DNA of 64,000 nucleotides from Aplectana chamaeleonis (Eukaryota; Nematoda; Chromadorea; Rhabditida; Cosmocercidae). Under the pieces are notes generated by a model. That model saw nothing but the letters and a program-made list of their open reading frames with translations, was not told the origin of the DNA and made no database searches. Of this stretch, positions 21,930-32,064 are shown one piece after another. Numbering within the stretch: position 1 is the stretch's first letter; each line of letters begins with the position of its first letter. The stretch lies in contig JAPDOI010001579.1 of assembly GCA_029168955.1 (NCBI GenBank), positions 98,443 to 162,442 on the forward strand, written 5' to 3'. A program made the translations under genes and the position numbers.

Positions 21930-22125
21930 TTTTAGACCGCTAGCTGAATGATAGGTTTTCTCGCAAGTATTACAGGGAAATGTATTGCAGTCCTTGAATT
22001 TAGCCATTTTAACATCATTTTTCACCTGCTACACCTGTGCCTCTGAGCACTCGTGAACCCCCTTGTGTGCCTATACAGGTTCTTGAATGCAAAAGGCTTT
22101 AGCTTGCACAAGGGGCAAAAAGTTG
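21930..22125 (-). pseudogene. C2H2 zinc-finger-like coding fragment
   Basis: On the minus strand, 22053-22120 reads 'FCPLCKLKPFAFKNLYRHTR'. If one base of the G5 run near 22057 is ignored, a second His follows at the C-X2-C-X12-H-X3-H spacing of a C2H2 finger. Downstream (about 21939-21990), 'FPCNTCEKTYHSASGLK' has the F-x-C-x2-C-x-K-x-Y-x5-L pattern of another finger without its histidines. In-frame stops separate the two. It could be a captured host gene exon or part of an unknown transposon protein. No start or complete frame is visible. Confidence 0.4.
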
Positions 22126-23537
22126 ATGTGTTCTCCGTGCCTGAATGATTTCCGTAAGGGTTTCTGAGACCGATCCTCTGTTGGCAGTCTTGTGAGAGAT
22201 AACTGATAAGCTCAGGTGTTAATCCTAGGAAATACGGAAGAAGAATGTCTCACAATAAGAAATTATTTAAAGTATAGAAGAAGAGAGTATAGTTGTACAC
22301 GAACGAGTTTTTTTTCGTTCGTCTTCTTTCGGTCGAAAATTCGTCGAACTAAGTTTTTTCAAGTTCCGTTCGTTCGAAATTTTGTCGAACGAATTTTTTT
22401 CATTTTTCGTTTGTTCGAAATTTTTTTTCGAAATTGTACAACTATAGAAGAGAGTGATAACTGTTAGAAACCAGACACTATTAACATGATGACGAGTGAT
22501 GGAGTTTGACCTCCGTCAGTTTTACCTGACATTTAACACCCATGCTCCATCACTGGAAGTAGGAACCATGGTTGATTGCCAATAATGGCTTTGTAAACAG
22601 CGGTCTTCATGCCGCCTGAAAACCTGTACATTGTTGTCTGTCATGTTTTTCTTCATCCCACCACAACCCCATCTAAAGGCGTTGGCGACGTATGAGCGTG
22701 CTCTAATTGCAACGCCGCGACGCGACCGCGGCGCGTAGTGAGCCACAGCTTAAATTTTTGTTTTCTGTTGTACTGTTGTTTTGGTGCGCAATGCCTCTTC
22801 TATCATGCTCTTGTATGCTCATTCATTTGCGGGCCCTGGAATTTGTTTGCATTCCGTTTATGATCCTTCCGCATCTCGAGTCTTCTTCTCCAAGAATTGT
22901 TTGCATTTTTCTCTGAAGATGCACACAATGCGTGTCTGTTCGGTACACGTATGGTTTCGGTATTCGATTAGTCTGACGCATAGACCAGGCGGCTGGTCGT
23001 GCAGTGTTGGCGGCCTCTTTGGCCAACGGGATTTCGATTCGCGCGCGGCGATATACCGTCGCAGCCCCGTCCATTCCTCAGATTAAATTTATTACGTTAA
23101 CTCTATGTATCCATTATCCACAGTAGTATTAAATATCCAGTATCCACTAGGCATTATTCGAATTTTTCTTTAATGATTCACATAACTGTGCGTCCAGTAC
23201 ATTTAAGTGCCTTTGCGATTTGTTCAAGATGCGAACGAAAATGAAATTATATCTATTTTGATGTTAGGACTGAGAATCAGTGAAAATGGCCTGGAACCAT
23301 ATTCACCGCCGACGCGATACAGAGTTTATTTCAATCGTCCATGGATGCATATAGATTTTTGGTCGATAATGATTGTAAGCACAGCTTCTCATTTGTCGCG
23401 GTAAGTATGAATCCGGCCCGTAGCGAGTGCAAATTGAGTCTTGTCTCGATTTGTAGACCGATTTCCGGTATTGTAGGCCATCCAAGTCATTCTTGGGTGA
23501 CCTCTAAGTGAGCGCCCGTAGTTAAGAATAACAAGCG

Positions 23538-23700
23538 ACCTCTGTCGTTACGGGAGGTACGGTTGAGAATGATATAATGATTGTATCCTTGACGATTGTG
23601 GCTATCTATACATGCCTCGCTCTATTGAGCTGTAGATAGCCGCGGTAGCTCAAGATACAATCAATAATAAATTTTTAGCCGCACCTCCCCTAGCGACGGT
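23538..23700. repeat. Imperfect palindrome, probable MITE remnant
   Basis: Arms 'gtcgttacgggaggtacggtt' (about 23538) and, inverted, 'gtcgctaggggaggtgcggct' (about 23697), continuing inward through 'attgtatc' and 'ggctatcta' to a centre near 23617. The arms are clearly diverged. No target duplication could be assigned. Confidence 0.5.
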
Positions 23701-24023
23701 GATCTTTTGTGTTTGTGGCTATGGGCGCTTCATAGAACCCCATACTGTTTACTTTCGAGGGCCACCCGTGGAAAAAACTTGTTTGGCCCTGTAGGGTTGA
23801 CAGCACGCAGGCCTACGGCTACGTCCTGAAGGTTTGTGCGCGGTATGTCCTATTATGATGAAAGTGTACTGATCGCCTGCTCTTTTAGTGTTGACCGCGC
23901 TCTAAACACGGGTTGATCGCTCCAATTGCCGGTTTGATCGCCCTCAACTACCGGTTTGATCGCCGTCGATCACGCGATTGTTCCTATTATGCGTCGCGAT
24001 AAGTCCGCTCCTATGTCTGAGTA

Positions 24024-24580
24024 TATGAACAAAACACGTTCAAAACTAACTTGAACTATAAAAATGATAGTAGTTTTTATCACAAAGTCATCGAGTTTTG
24101 CTAAAGGATGATCGCACTAACGACCCTATTTGGGGACCGCATAATTTTCCCAGCCGGAGAGAGAGGAGCCGCACAAACCTTAAAGCCTGAGGTGGTCGGG
24201 CCGCAACTCTCACGGACCGATCACAGCGACATGCCTTACCCTAGACCGTATCATTAGACAACTATCAATAGACAGTAATAAATGACAATTTGAATACTTT
24301 CGTGCTATAATGTAGAATGTATTTTTCGTGGAAGTACATAAAATAGCTTTGATCTATACTATACTATACAAAAATTATGACAAGGAAGTTGGTGGTGCCG
24401 CGAACGGGGTTCAATTACACTATGTAACAAATTTTAACTTTTTTTCTGTTCCTGGGTTGAAATTGTGTTTTCCTAACCCGTTAGGTCTAGAACAGACAGG
24501 AAATCGCTGTTATCCCAGGAAAACTTCGCTTTTGTGACTAGGACAATGAAATGTGGAAAATCGCGTGTTTATCTAAGGCA
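24024..24580. other. No supported gene
   Basis: Sequence between the 3.9-kb TIR element and the recognisable left arm of the next foldback. Words such as 'cactatgtaacaaatttt' weakly resemble the outer part of the foldback's right arm (about 26050), so the element may begin here in diverged form. No gene is seen. Confidence 0.35.
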
Positions 24581-24654
24581 ATTTTCATTCCTGGCTTCTA
24601 AGTGTTATATTTCAATTGTTTGCGCCTAATGTATGTGAAAAATGACTTCATCAA

Positions 24655-25137
24655 AGGCAGTGTCCACGATAAAGACCATGTCTGTTTTTTTGGTGGAGAT
24701 CGGCAGCTGCGGGGCCTAGCTCAACCCTAACGTTGAAAAAACTAAGAAAATTGAGCTCGGAACGGTCCCCTACGGGCCCAAAGTTGGACACTCGTCAGCT
24801 CGTCACCCCCAGATGCACTTTCCACGCCCACTGACGTGAATAAATGAATGCTCGAGAATGTGAGATGAGCGATAGTTTCCGAACAATAGCCCCGTTCTTC
24901 CCTTTATTCCCAACTTCTCTCTTTACTCAGGTCAGCTCGCATACATCGGCAGCAAGAGACGGAAGTTACAAGCCTCGGACAACTCGTCCACCATGCTTCC
25001 TTAGCTCAACTTTTGAGGGACCATAACTCCGTTCCCAGAAGGTCTTGTACGATTTCAAAAACACCATTGGAATCAGCATTGGACCGTCTTCAATATGGGC
25101 GAAAGCAGAAAAACGATTCTTTTCGTGAACACTGCCT
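24655..25137 (+). mobile_element. TTAA-flanked MITE, family C body with A-type ends
   Basis: 483 bp, starting AGGCAGTGTCCACGATAAAG and ending TTCGTGAACACTGCCT, flanked by TCAA (24651-24654) and TTAA (25138-25141). The right half matches the family C copies at 2147 and 28831, but the termini are of the family A type. It splits the left arm of a foldback. The right arm, near 25985, keeps the two sides joined ('gacttcattggg' in inverse), which supports insertion at a TTAA-like site. Confidence 0.85.
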
Positions 25138-25280
25138 TTAAGCAAAAACTTCGCTTACACGACGACAGCACGAAGAAAACTCTTTTTTTCTGTGAAAATA
25201 GAACGATTTTTATTCATTTTCGGCACTATGATCAGGTAAAAAAAATGCACAAGGAATAGACAAACACAGTCGAAAACCAC

Positions 25281-25721
25281 TTAGCAAGATTCGGAAATGT
25301 GTAGATTTTCTAGATTTACGATTGTACTGTGAATCACTCTGTCGAAGTTGCACCAAATGTAGTCCGCCCTCATGGTGTCGTTATACTGTCCTTGGTAACG
25401 ATGTTCAAAGTCCAATATATCTTGAATAAAGGGCTCGCTTTGCTCGTTGAATTTGTCAAGATGCGTATCAATGATATGGACATTCAGAGACATTCTGCAT
25501 CCCATTTTGGCGTAATTCTTTATGAGAGTGCACCAACTACACATATTTTCAGCTTTGTGACCATCTAGGAAGCCGTGAACAACTGCAACGAAATCGCTCC
25601 AAGCCGTTCTCTCCGTCGTGTTCAACAGCTTTGCGAAATTCTCACATTTTATGATCCTCTTGATCTGTGGTCCGACGAATATACCAGCCCTGACCTTTGC
25701 CTCGGGCACAGTCGTTGCCAA
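25281..25721 (-). CDS. Fragment of a conserved protein of unknown function carried by a foldback
   Basis: A 146-codon open frame. Residues such as 'KVRAGIFVGPQIKRII', 'AWSDFVAVVHGFLDGHKAEN', 'KMGCRMSLNVHI', 'DTHLDKFNEQSEPF' and 'ILDFEHRYQGQYNDTM' with 'DYIW' strongly resemble a family I recall as common in arthropod genome predictions, usually unnamed and repetitive. That match is from memory and its function is not known to me. Relative to that family the N-terminal half is missing, and the part between 'HKAEN' and 'KNY' and the part after 'NEQ' appear altered. Its 3' codons are duplicated in inverted form in the right arm ('MRDYIW' at about 25740 on the plus strand). Probably a transposon-borne remnant. 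Confidence 0.5.
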   Translation of the reverse strand: MATTVPEAKVRAGIFVGPQIKRIIKCENFAKLLNTTERTAWSDFVAVVHGFLDGHKAENMCSWCTLIKNYAKMGCRMSLNVHIIDTHLDKFNEQSEPFIQDILDFEHRYQGQYNDTMRADYIWCNFDRVIHSTIVNLENLHISESC

Positions 25722-26094
25722 GGACAGTATAAGGAAACATGATGAGGGACTACATTTGGGTGCAACTCTGAGAAAGTGATTTACAGTACAACCGTAAATC
25801 TAGAAAATCTACACATTTCTGAACCATGTTGAGTGATTTCCGACTGCGTTTGTCTATTCCATGTGCACTTTTTTACCTGTTTATAATGCCGAAAATGAAT
25901 AAAAAATTTTTCTATTTTCACAAAAAACGGGTTTTCCTCGTGCTGTTGTAGTGTAAGCGAAGTTTGTTCCCAATGAAGTCATTTTTTCACATACTTTGGA
26001 CATAGGCAATTGAAATAAAACACTTGGAAGCAAGGAACGAAAATCGTGTTACATAGTGTTATGTGTACTCGGCCATTACTTCTTACTCGAGTAC

Positions 26095-26215
26095 TCGCAA
26101 ATTTTGCCGAATATTCGAACTATTCGTATTCGAATTAGTCGAATAATTCTATGATTCGGAAAGTCAATTTTTCGAATAATTCGTTTATTCGAATATTCGA
26201 GCATTTTTATTCGTT
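26095..26215. repeat. ATTCG-rich irregular repeat, second block
   Basis: Words 'gaatattcgaa', 'attagtcgaataattc' and 'aattcgtttattcgaatatt' as in 19663-19905. It abuts the right arm of the foldback at 24580-26055. Confidence 0.65.
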
Positions 26216-26958
26216 TCATATACTCTAGTGGGTGGGCCCGAGCTCCCACCTAATTTGTGTGTTTAAATAGCTAAACAATGCCGTCGAATAACCTAGATGG
26301 AAAAGGGGAGTCTGTCCTCATACTGTAAGCCATTTCGCCAACTGACTGATGCCGACCGTGAGTATCTTAACCCGAATTCTTAGATCTATTCAGTCAACTG
26401 CAAGTACATGGAACGTCCTCAGCTCACATGTGAGCACTTTGTCCGTCTAAGAGTAGCAGGTTATACCAGTAGATTTTTCCACCTCTTGTATTTCAGTCAG
26501 GTGTCCTCCCAATCAGTTCCTAATTTTTTTAAAAGAATTTTTTTTGACTGAATGAATTTTGAATGAATGTTGGTTTCATATACATATTAGTATGTCAGAT
26601 CTACTGACATAATCAACTGCGCTGCCCCTGAACAGCATACAAACACTAAAATTTGTCCTCTTTTGACCCGGAAGAAAGATGAGAGTTAGAAAGCAAACCT
26701 GGACATTGTGTTCCGACTTGGAACGTTGGACACCATAATGGTTGGCGAAGGGGATCCACAGGATCATCCTGAAATTATTGTGTGCTGTTATCTATGAGGA
26801 GGCTAAAATACTCTGCAGAGTGGCACAGTTGCAAGCCTCGCTGCAAGGCGATGAGGGAGAGTTTGGGGACGTCACGCTGCGCGTGAGGGCGGCTATGTGT
26901 CTTGCGGGAATGGCGACGCAGTGTTTTTGCCGCCGAGACAGCAGCGACTACCGGACAT
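26216..26958. other. No supported gene
   Basis: No domain, RNA gene or family match was recognised. A 72-codon plus-strand frame at 26742-26960 ends at the edge of the following MITE and has no supporting feature. Confidence 0.4.
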
Positions 26959-27236
26959 AAAGTGCGCCCGAATTAGACTGGCCGACCATGCGGCCGTCGT
27001 GCGTGGCAGGCGGCCGTCGCATGAGTCGCTCTCGGACGAGTGTTCCAACGGTTCCCCCCTCGACTGTGTAGCTGATTGATTTGTTGCTGACAGCCGCTGC
27101 CGGCCCCGCTCCTAGTGAATGGCTGCGGAGAAAGACTCGCTGTCGTTTCGCATGCTCGTCCGAGAGCAGCGCACGCGACACCCGCCTGCCACGTACGACG
27201 GCCGCATGGTCGGCCAGTCTCATTCGGACACACCTT
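26959..27236. mobile_element. GC-rich MITE with long terminal inverted repeats
   Basis: The left arm begins AAGTGCGCCCGAATTAGACTGG-like sequence and the right arm, inverted, AAGGTGTGTCCGAATGAGAC, then both share 'tggccgaccatgcggccgtcg' and 'ctctcggacgag'. The arms are about 90 bp each around a ~100-bp centre. GC content is well above the flanks. The target duplication was not resolved. Confidence 0.7.
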
Positions 27237-27492
27237 AGGTTCGGTGAGGTGGAGACAGCGGTATGAGAAGTGAAGGTTGTTTAGGATACCTGAATAGGAA
27301 ATGGTGAAGGTTCCCTATAGACCAGCCACTTCAAAATTTAAAGTTTTCTTGATCTTTTTTTTGCATTCGATATTTTTTTTGGATTATTAATTTTGAAGCA
27401 TTTTTTTCTTCAGATGACCTCCTTTTGAAATTCTTTATTCTTAATGAAATGATCTGCCCAGCTTATGAAAATTTTTCTTTGAGCTGCCTTAA

Positions 27493-27885
27493 AGGCAGTG
27501 TTCACGATGATTCTCGTTTCCAAGTTTTCCACTCAAAACAATGCGTTGGCAACCAAGTGTTATCCATGTTCACGGTGGTTGTCACCGGGAAAAAATGGGA
27601 CTAATCGAAAATGGAAGAATATTTTGTGCAAAACAGTATTACTTAGGGTCCGAAGGAAAGAACGGAGCATTACGGAATGGAGAATTGCAAAAGACGGGTT
27701 CACAAAAGACTTCATTGTCACAACGAACAGTTCCATTGATACTTAAGAGGCGGACTGATACTTGAGGATTTCGTGCCCTTCTGGTGCGTTTTTCTCGGTT
27801 TCTTCGTCATTTCAGTTCTACTCGGGAATCAAACAATCGATTTAGCGATTAATCTAAAAATCGAAGATTATCGTGAACACTGCCT
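27493..27885. mobile_element. TTAA-flanked MITE, family A
   Basis: 393 bp between TTAA (27489-27492) and TTAA (27886-27889). Ends AGGCAGTGTTCACGATGATT and, inverted, AGGCAGTGTTCACGATAATC. The body is non-coding. It is the first of four TTAA-bounded elements in direct succession, sharing its right TTAA with the next one. Confidence 0.9.
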
Positions 27886-27889
27886 TTAA

Positions 27890-28350
27890 AGGCAGCATAC
27901 ACGCTCGTAAACGTGATTGAGATAACTACGGAAATAGAATGGTATGGCCCAGATTACAAGGCCTACGCATTTTGAGGTATCAAAAACGACCCACAATACC
28001 GCTACATGAGTTAGAAGTTAGCCCCGCCCTGTATTTTCACGCCCCTTGTATTTGCCATTTTCCTGCAACGCAAGGTTGCTGGGTCATATTCACCGTCGGT
28101 ACTGTTGGTAGGTTGCCTAACAAGTGAACCACACACGTCACTGACGGCGAAGATGGCCCAGCAACCCTGCTTTGGAGGAAAACAGCAAATACGGGGGGCG
28201 TGAAAATACAGGGCGGGGCTAAATTCTAACTTATGTAGCGGCATTGTGGGTAATTTTTGACACTTCAAAATGCGTAGGCATTATGAAGTACGCCATACGG
28301 TTCGATTCACATTGTTATCCCAACCATGTTTACGAGCGTGTATGCTGCCT
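27890..28350. mobile_element. TTAA-flanked foldback MITE, family B
   Basis: 461 bp between TTAA (27886-27889) and TTAA (28351-28354). Ends AGGCAGCATACACGCTCGTA on both sides. The inverted repeats extend over most of the element (for example 'cgccctgtattttcacgcccc' pairs with its inverse near 28195-28215), leaving a short centre near 28100-28150. Only the first few bases are shared with family A. Confidence 0.9.
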
Positions 28351-28354
28351 TTAA

Positions 28355-28831
28355 AGGCACAGACCAAGCTCAGGGACGAAATCTGAGATTTCCACATTAT
28401 TGGGAAGTAGACCAGCCCCTTATACCACTCGCCAAGTGCGAGCTCTCAATTCCTTCGAATAAGCGAGATATAGGAGGAAGCCACCCTGGGGCGCCCACCT
28501 CGGGAAGCCACTTTGGCACGCCCCTTTTACGATCTTTCGAGCTCAACAGTGGCGAGATGAGCGATGCTTTCCAATCAGTAGCCCCGTTCTTCCCTTCATT
28601 CTCAGCCTCTCTCTTCATTCAGGTCAGCTCGCATACAGCGGTTGCAAATGGCGGGAGTTAGAAGCTTCGGACAATTCGTCCACCATGCTTCCGTAGCTCA
28701 ATTTTTGAGTGGCCATAACTCCGTTCCCAGGGGGTCTTGAACGATTCCAGAGACAACATTGGAATCAATGTAAGACTGTTTTTAAGATAGATAGAGAAAC
28801 TGGATACCGATTCTGAGGTTGGACTGTGCCT
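28355..28831 (+). mobile_element. TTAA-flanked MITE, family C, full-length copy
   Basis: 477 bp between TTAA (28351-28354) and TTAA (28832-28835). It starts AGGCACAGACCAAGCTCAGG and ends CTGAGGTTGGACTGTGCCT. Its body matches the copies ending at 425, 2147 and 25137. It is the most complete family C copy here and defines both termini. Confidence 0.9.
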
Positions 28832-28835
28832 TTAA

Positions 28836-29153
28836 AGGCATCGTTCACGACGAAATTCGTTTCTGACTTTTCAATATATAATGGAAGCTCTAGTACCCTA
28901 CGCAACAGCCACGTTGAAAGAACCGCTGAAACGTCTCTGAAAACTGCTTTTCCGGACCTCTTTTTCCTCGTTTTCAGACCCCATTCAACGAATCGACGCA
29001 TGAGAAAGGAAGAGTCGATCGCTACGAATCGCTGGGTTGACCCATGATCTCCCGATCAAATCCAGTTCATCTTTCTTCCAGCTGATTTTTAAGGGAGAAG
29101 AGTTTGAACGATATGTGCAGAAAAGACATTCATCACGTAATCATATGATATAT
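28836..29153 (+). mobile_element. TTAA-flanked MITE, family D, 3'-interrupted
   Basis: Starts AGGCATCGTTCACGACGAAA directly after TTAA (28832-28835) and matches the copies at 2452-2953 (inverted) and 57426-58142, including 'gaaaggaagagtcgat'. Similarity stops near 29150, where the foldback at 29154-29945 begins. The rest of the family D body is not seen beyond the foldback. Confidence 0.8.
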
Positions 29154-29945
29154 CTGAAAGTTGGGCTCCGTAGAAAAGGTCAAGAATTTGGCATTGCTCT
29201 TAAATGTCGTGAAATTGTTTTATTGGATTTGGCTCTCAACTTGATTTTTCAAATGTAGTGAAATTGTCGAATTGATTTGGCTGTGATGGTACTATATGCA
29301 AAACATAATCATTAAATGTAGTGAAATTTTTGCAAACGGATTTGGCAGGAGCTCTATGAATTATCACAGTCAAATCACGCGTCAGAAGGGGTTTTCTTGG
29401 AGAGCATATTGAATCAAATGAGAACGAAAATAAGTCTAGCAGCAAAAAAGTTTCCATACAATGTGAACCTTGAAAGCGTTGAGGACACAAAGACATAGCA
29501 TCAGTAGCTAATAAAATGAGTTAGATTTCGTTTTCATGATTTTTATTTAATCGGTGAGGGAAGGTCTAGTACCTTAGTGGGGAGTACACTGAAAAGGCAG
29601 AATAACATTCCAAAACCTTATTTCTAGTCCATAAGGCCACATTTCGTTCAGCTTTGTTAATTGATTAACAGCTTTTTCTTTTTGTCTTCATTCGCTTGCC
29701 AGAGGACCTTCTGACGCGTGATTTGACTGTGATAATTCATAGAGCTCCTGCCGAATCCGTTTGCGAAAATTTCACTACATTTAATGATTATGTTATCTGC
29801 ATATAGTACCATCACAGCCAAATCAATTCGACAATTTCACTACATTTGAAAAATCAAGTTGAGAGCCGAATCCAATAAAACAATTTCACGACATCTAAGA
29901 ACAATGCCAAATCCCAAACCTTTTTTTGCGAAGCCCAACTTTCAG
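29154..29945. mobile_element. Foldback element, ~240-bp arms
   Basis: Left arm 29154-29395 and right arm 29703-29945 are inverted copies. Landmarks are 'ctgaaagttgggct(c/t)cg', 'aaatgtagtgaaattgtcg', 'gatttggctgtgatggta' and 'cacgcgtcagaagg'. Within each arm 'tgtagtgaaat' recurs three times. The ~300-bp centre is non-coding. No transposase or clear target duplication is visible. Confidence 0.75.
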
Positions 29946-30179
29946 AAATTTCACAACTTTTTCCAAGGGTTTCCCTTCTACAATAACGTCAAGCTCTAAA
30001 AGTCAAGTTTTTTTTTCGAAAACATAGTGGTAGAAATGAAGAAACACTGAAAAAGCTGCTAAGATTGCAAGATAATAGTTGCAACGCGGCTTTCTACAGA
30101 TAAAATACAAGGCTTATACTTTTTGAATTTGAAATTCGAAAAAATTAAGAAATGAGTTTTAAAATTACCCAATTGTACA

Positions 30180-30399
30180 GGGTTGGGGCACTATCCTAGA
30201 CGGGGGGAGGGGCACCCATCATTCAAGACAGAAGTGAAATGAACCACCGCTTGGTAAGGCTACCAGTCGAAGTATTTTCATGAAGTTTCTATAAAAACAA
30301 TGATTGATAGCAGTATCAGGCATCTTTCATCAGAATTTTTCATCATTTCTAGGGGTAAATCTTGAGTGGCCCCACCCCGTCTAGGATAGATCCAGGGTC
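30180..30399. mobile_element. Small TIR element or MITE
   Basis: Both ends contain CTATCCTAGACGGGG facing inward (near 30190 and 30385), with imperfect extensions 'aggggcac' and 'tggggcca'. The ~150-bp centre is AT-rich and non-coding. The target duplication is not resolved. It lies about 90 bp before the start of the large tandem array. Confidence 0.5.
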
Positions 30400-32064
30400 A
30401 GTCGCTCTAGCCAAACTTCACCGGTGCTTGCTGATGAGGCTCGTCTGCGCCGGCCCATATGTCTGATTAGAAGGCTTGACTTGTAAACGGTGTTCTGGAC
30501 AGAAAACTGAGGTCGTGCCCAGGTCCCTTGGTGTCCTGCTCACTCCTACTGAGGTCCAGCACACATTGCATGACGTCCTGAACATCCCTATTGGGGTCCT
30601 GCAAACGATACGTGATGTCCTGCACACCCATACTGCGACCCTGCACACGTTCCATGATGTTCTGCATACTCATACTGGGGTCCTGCACACATTCCTTGAC
30701 ATCCTGCACATCCCTACTTGGGTCCTGCACACGTTCCATGATGTCCTGCACACTCCTACTGAGGTCCTGCACACAATCTACGACGTCCTGCACAACCCTA
30801 CTGGGGTCCTGCACACGCCCCGTGATGTCCTCCACACTCCTACCGAGGTTCTGCACACTTACTACGACGTCCTGCACACCTCTATTGGGGTCATGCACAC
30901 GTTCCCTGACATCATGCACATCCCTACTGGGGTCCTGCACACGCTCCATGACGTCCTGCACACCCCTACAGGGTCCTGCCCATGTCCCTTGATGTCCTGC
31001 ACACTCCTACTGAGGTCCTGCGCACGTTCCATGATGTCCTGCACACCCCTACTGGGGTCCTGCACACGTTCCATGATGTCCTGCACACTCCTACTGAGGT
31101 CCTGCACACAATCTACGACGTCCTGCACAACCCTACTGGGGTCCGGCACACGCCCCGTGATGTCCTCCACACTCCTACCGAGGTTCTGCACACTTACTAC
31201 GACGTGCTGCACACCCCTACAGGGTCCTGCCCATGTCCCTTGATGTCCTGCACACTCCTACTGAGGTCCTGCGCACGTTCCCTGACATCCTGCACACCCT
31301 TACTGGGGTCCTGCACACGTTCCACGATGTCCTGCGCACCCATACTGCGACACTGCACACGTTCCGTGATGTTCTGCACACTCCTACTGAGGTCCTGCAC
31401 ACATTCCCTGACATCCTGCACACCTCTACTGGGGTCCTGCACACGCTCCATGACGTCCTGCACACCCATACTGCGACCCTGCACACGTTCCAAGATGTTC
31501 TGCACACTCATACTGAGGTCCTGCACACATTCCCTGACATCCTGCACTTCCCTACTGGGGTCCTGCAAACGCTCCATGACGTCCTGCACACCTGTAGTGG
31601 GGTCCTGCACTCGTTCCATGATGTCCTGCAAACTCCTACTGAGGTCCTGCACACAATCTACGACGTCCTACACAACCGTACTGGGGTCCTGCACACGTCA
31701 CATGATGTCCTGCACACCCCTACTGGGGTCCTGCACACAACCTACGACGTCCTACACAACCGTACTGGGGTCCTGCACACGCTCCATGACGTCCTGCACA
31801 CCACTACTGAGATCCTGTACACTCCTACTGAGGTCCTGCACACATTCAACGACGTCCTGCACACCCCTACTGGGGTCCTGCACACGTCCCATGATGTCCT
31901 GCCCACCTCTGCTCGGGTCCTGCACACGTTCCATGATGTCCTGCACAACCCTGCTGGGGTCCTGCACACGTTCCATGATGTCCTGCACACGTTCCATGAT
32001 GTCCTGCACACTCCTACTGAGGTCCTGCACACATTCTACGACGTCCTGCACACCCCTACTGGGG

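Larger units (their letters stand above)
21056..22752. mobile_element. Nested ~1.7-kb element with ~55-bp terminal inverted repeats
   Basis: The left end contains AGCTGTGGCTCACTACGCGC followed by 'cgcggtcgc' and 'aattagagcacgct' (21056-21112). The right end (about 22696-22752) is the inverted copy, with a few mismatches. The TIRs enclose the zinc-finger-like fragment and the 202-bp MITE. The flanking duplication could not be fixed. It lies within the larger TIR element at 20082-24023. Confidence 0.65.
20082..24023. mobile_element. Probable ~3.9-kb TIR element with nested insertions
   Basis: The ends are inverted copies: TACTCAGGCATAAGGGCGG at 20082 and, read inward from 24023, TACTCAGACATAGGAGCGG, continuing as ACCTATCGCG / ACTTATCGCG. 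Both subterminal regions carry repeated 'gaccgcg' or 'gatcgc' words (20130-20310 and 23870-23970), as in several DNA transposon groups. No transposase is recognised. The target duplication is unclear and the class is unknown. It contains the minisatellite, the nested TIR element and the zinc-finger-like fragment described separately. Confidence 0.5.
24580..26055. mobile_element. Foldback element with protein-coding arms, interrupted by a MITE
   Basis: Inverted arms: left 24580-24654 plus 25138-25398 (split by the MITE at 24655-25137), right about 25725-26055. Matching landmarks are 'tgtgtagattttctagattt' (left) and its inverse (right), and 'cttcgcttacac' with 'gtgtaagcgaag'. The unique centre (25399-25724) and left arm encode the protein fragment at 25281-25721, and the right arm carries an inverted copy of its 3' codons. 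The design, a duplicated transposon end in inverted orientation, matches the Tc1 foldback at 8400-9992. The outer ends are not defined. Confidence 0.7.
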
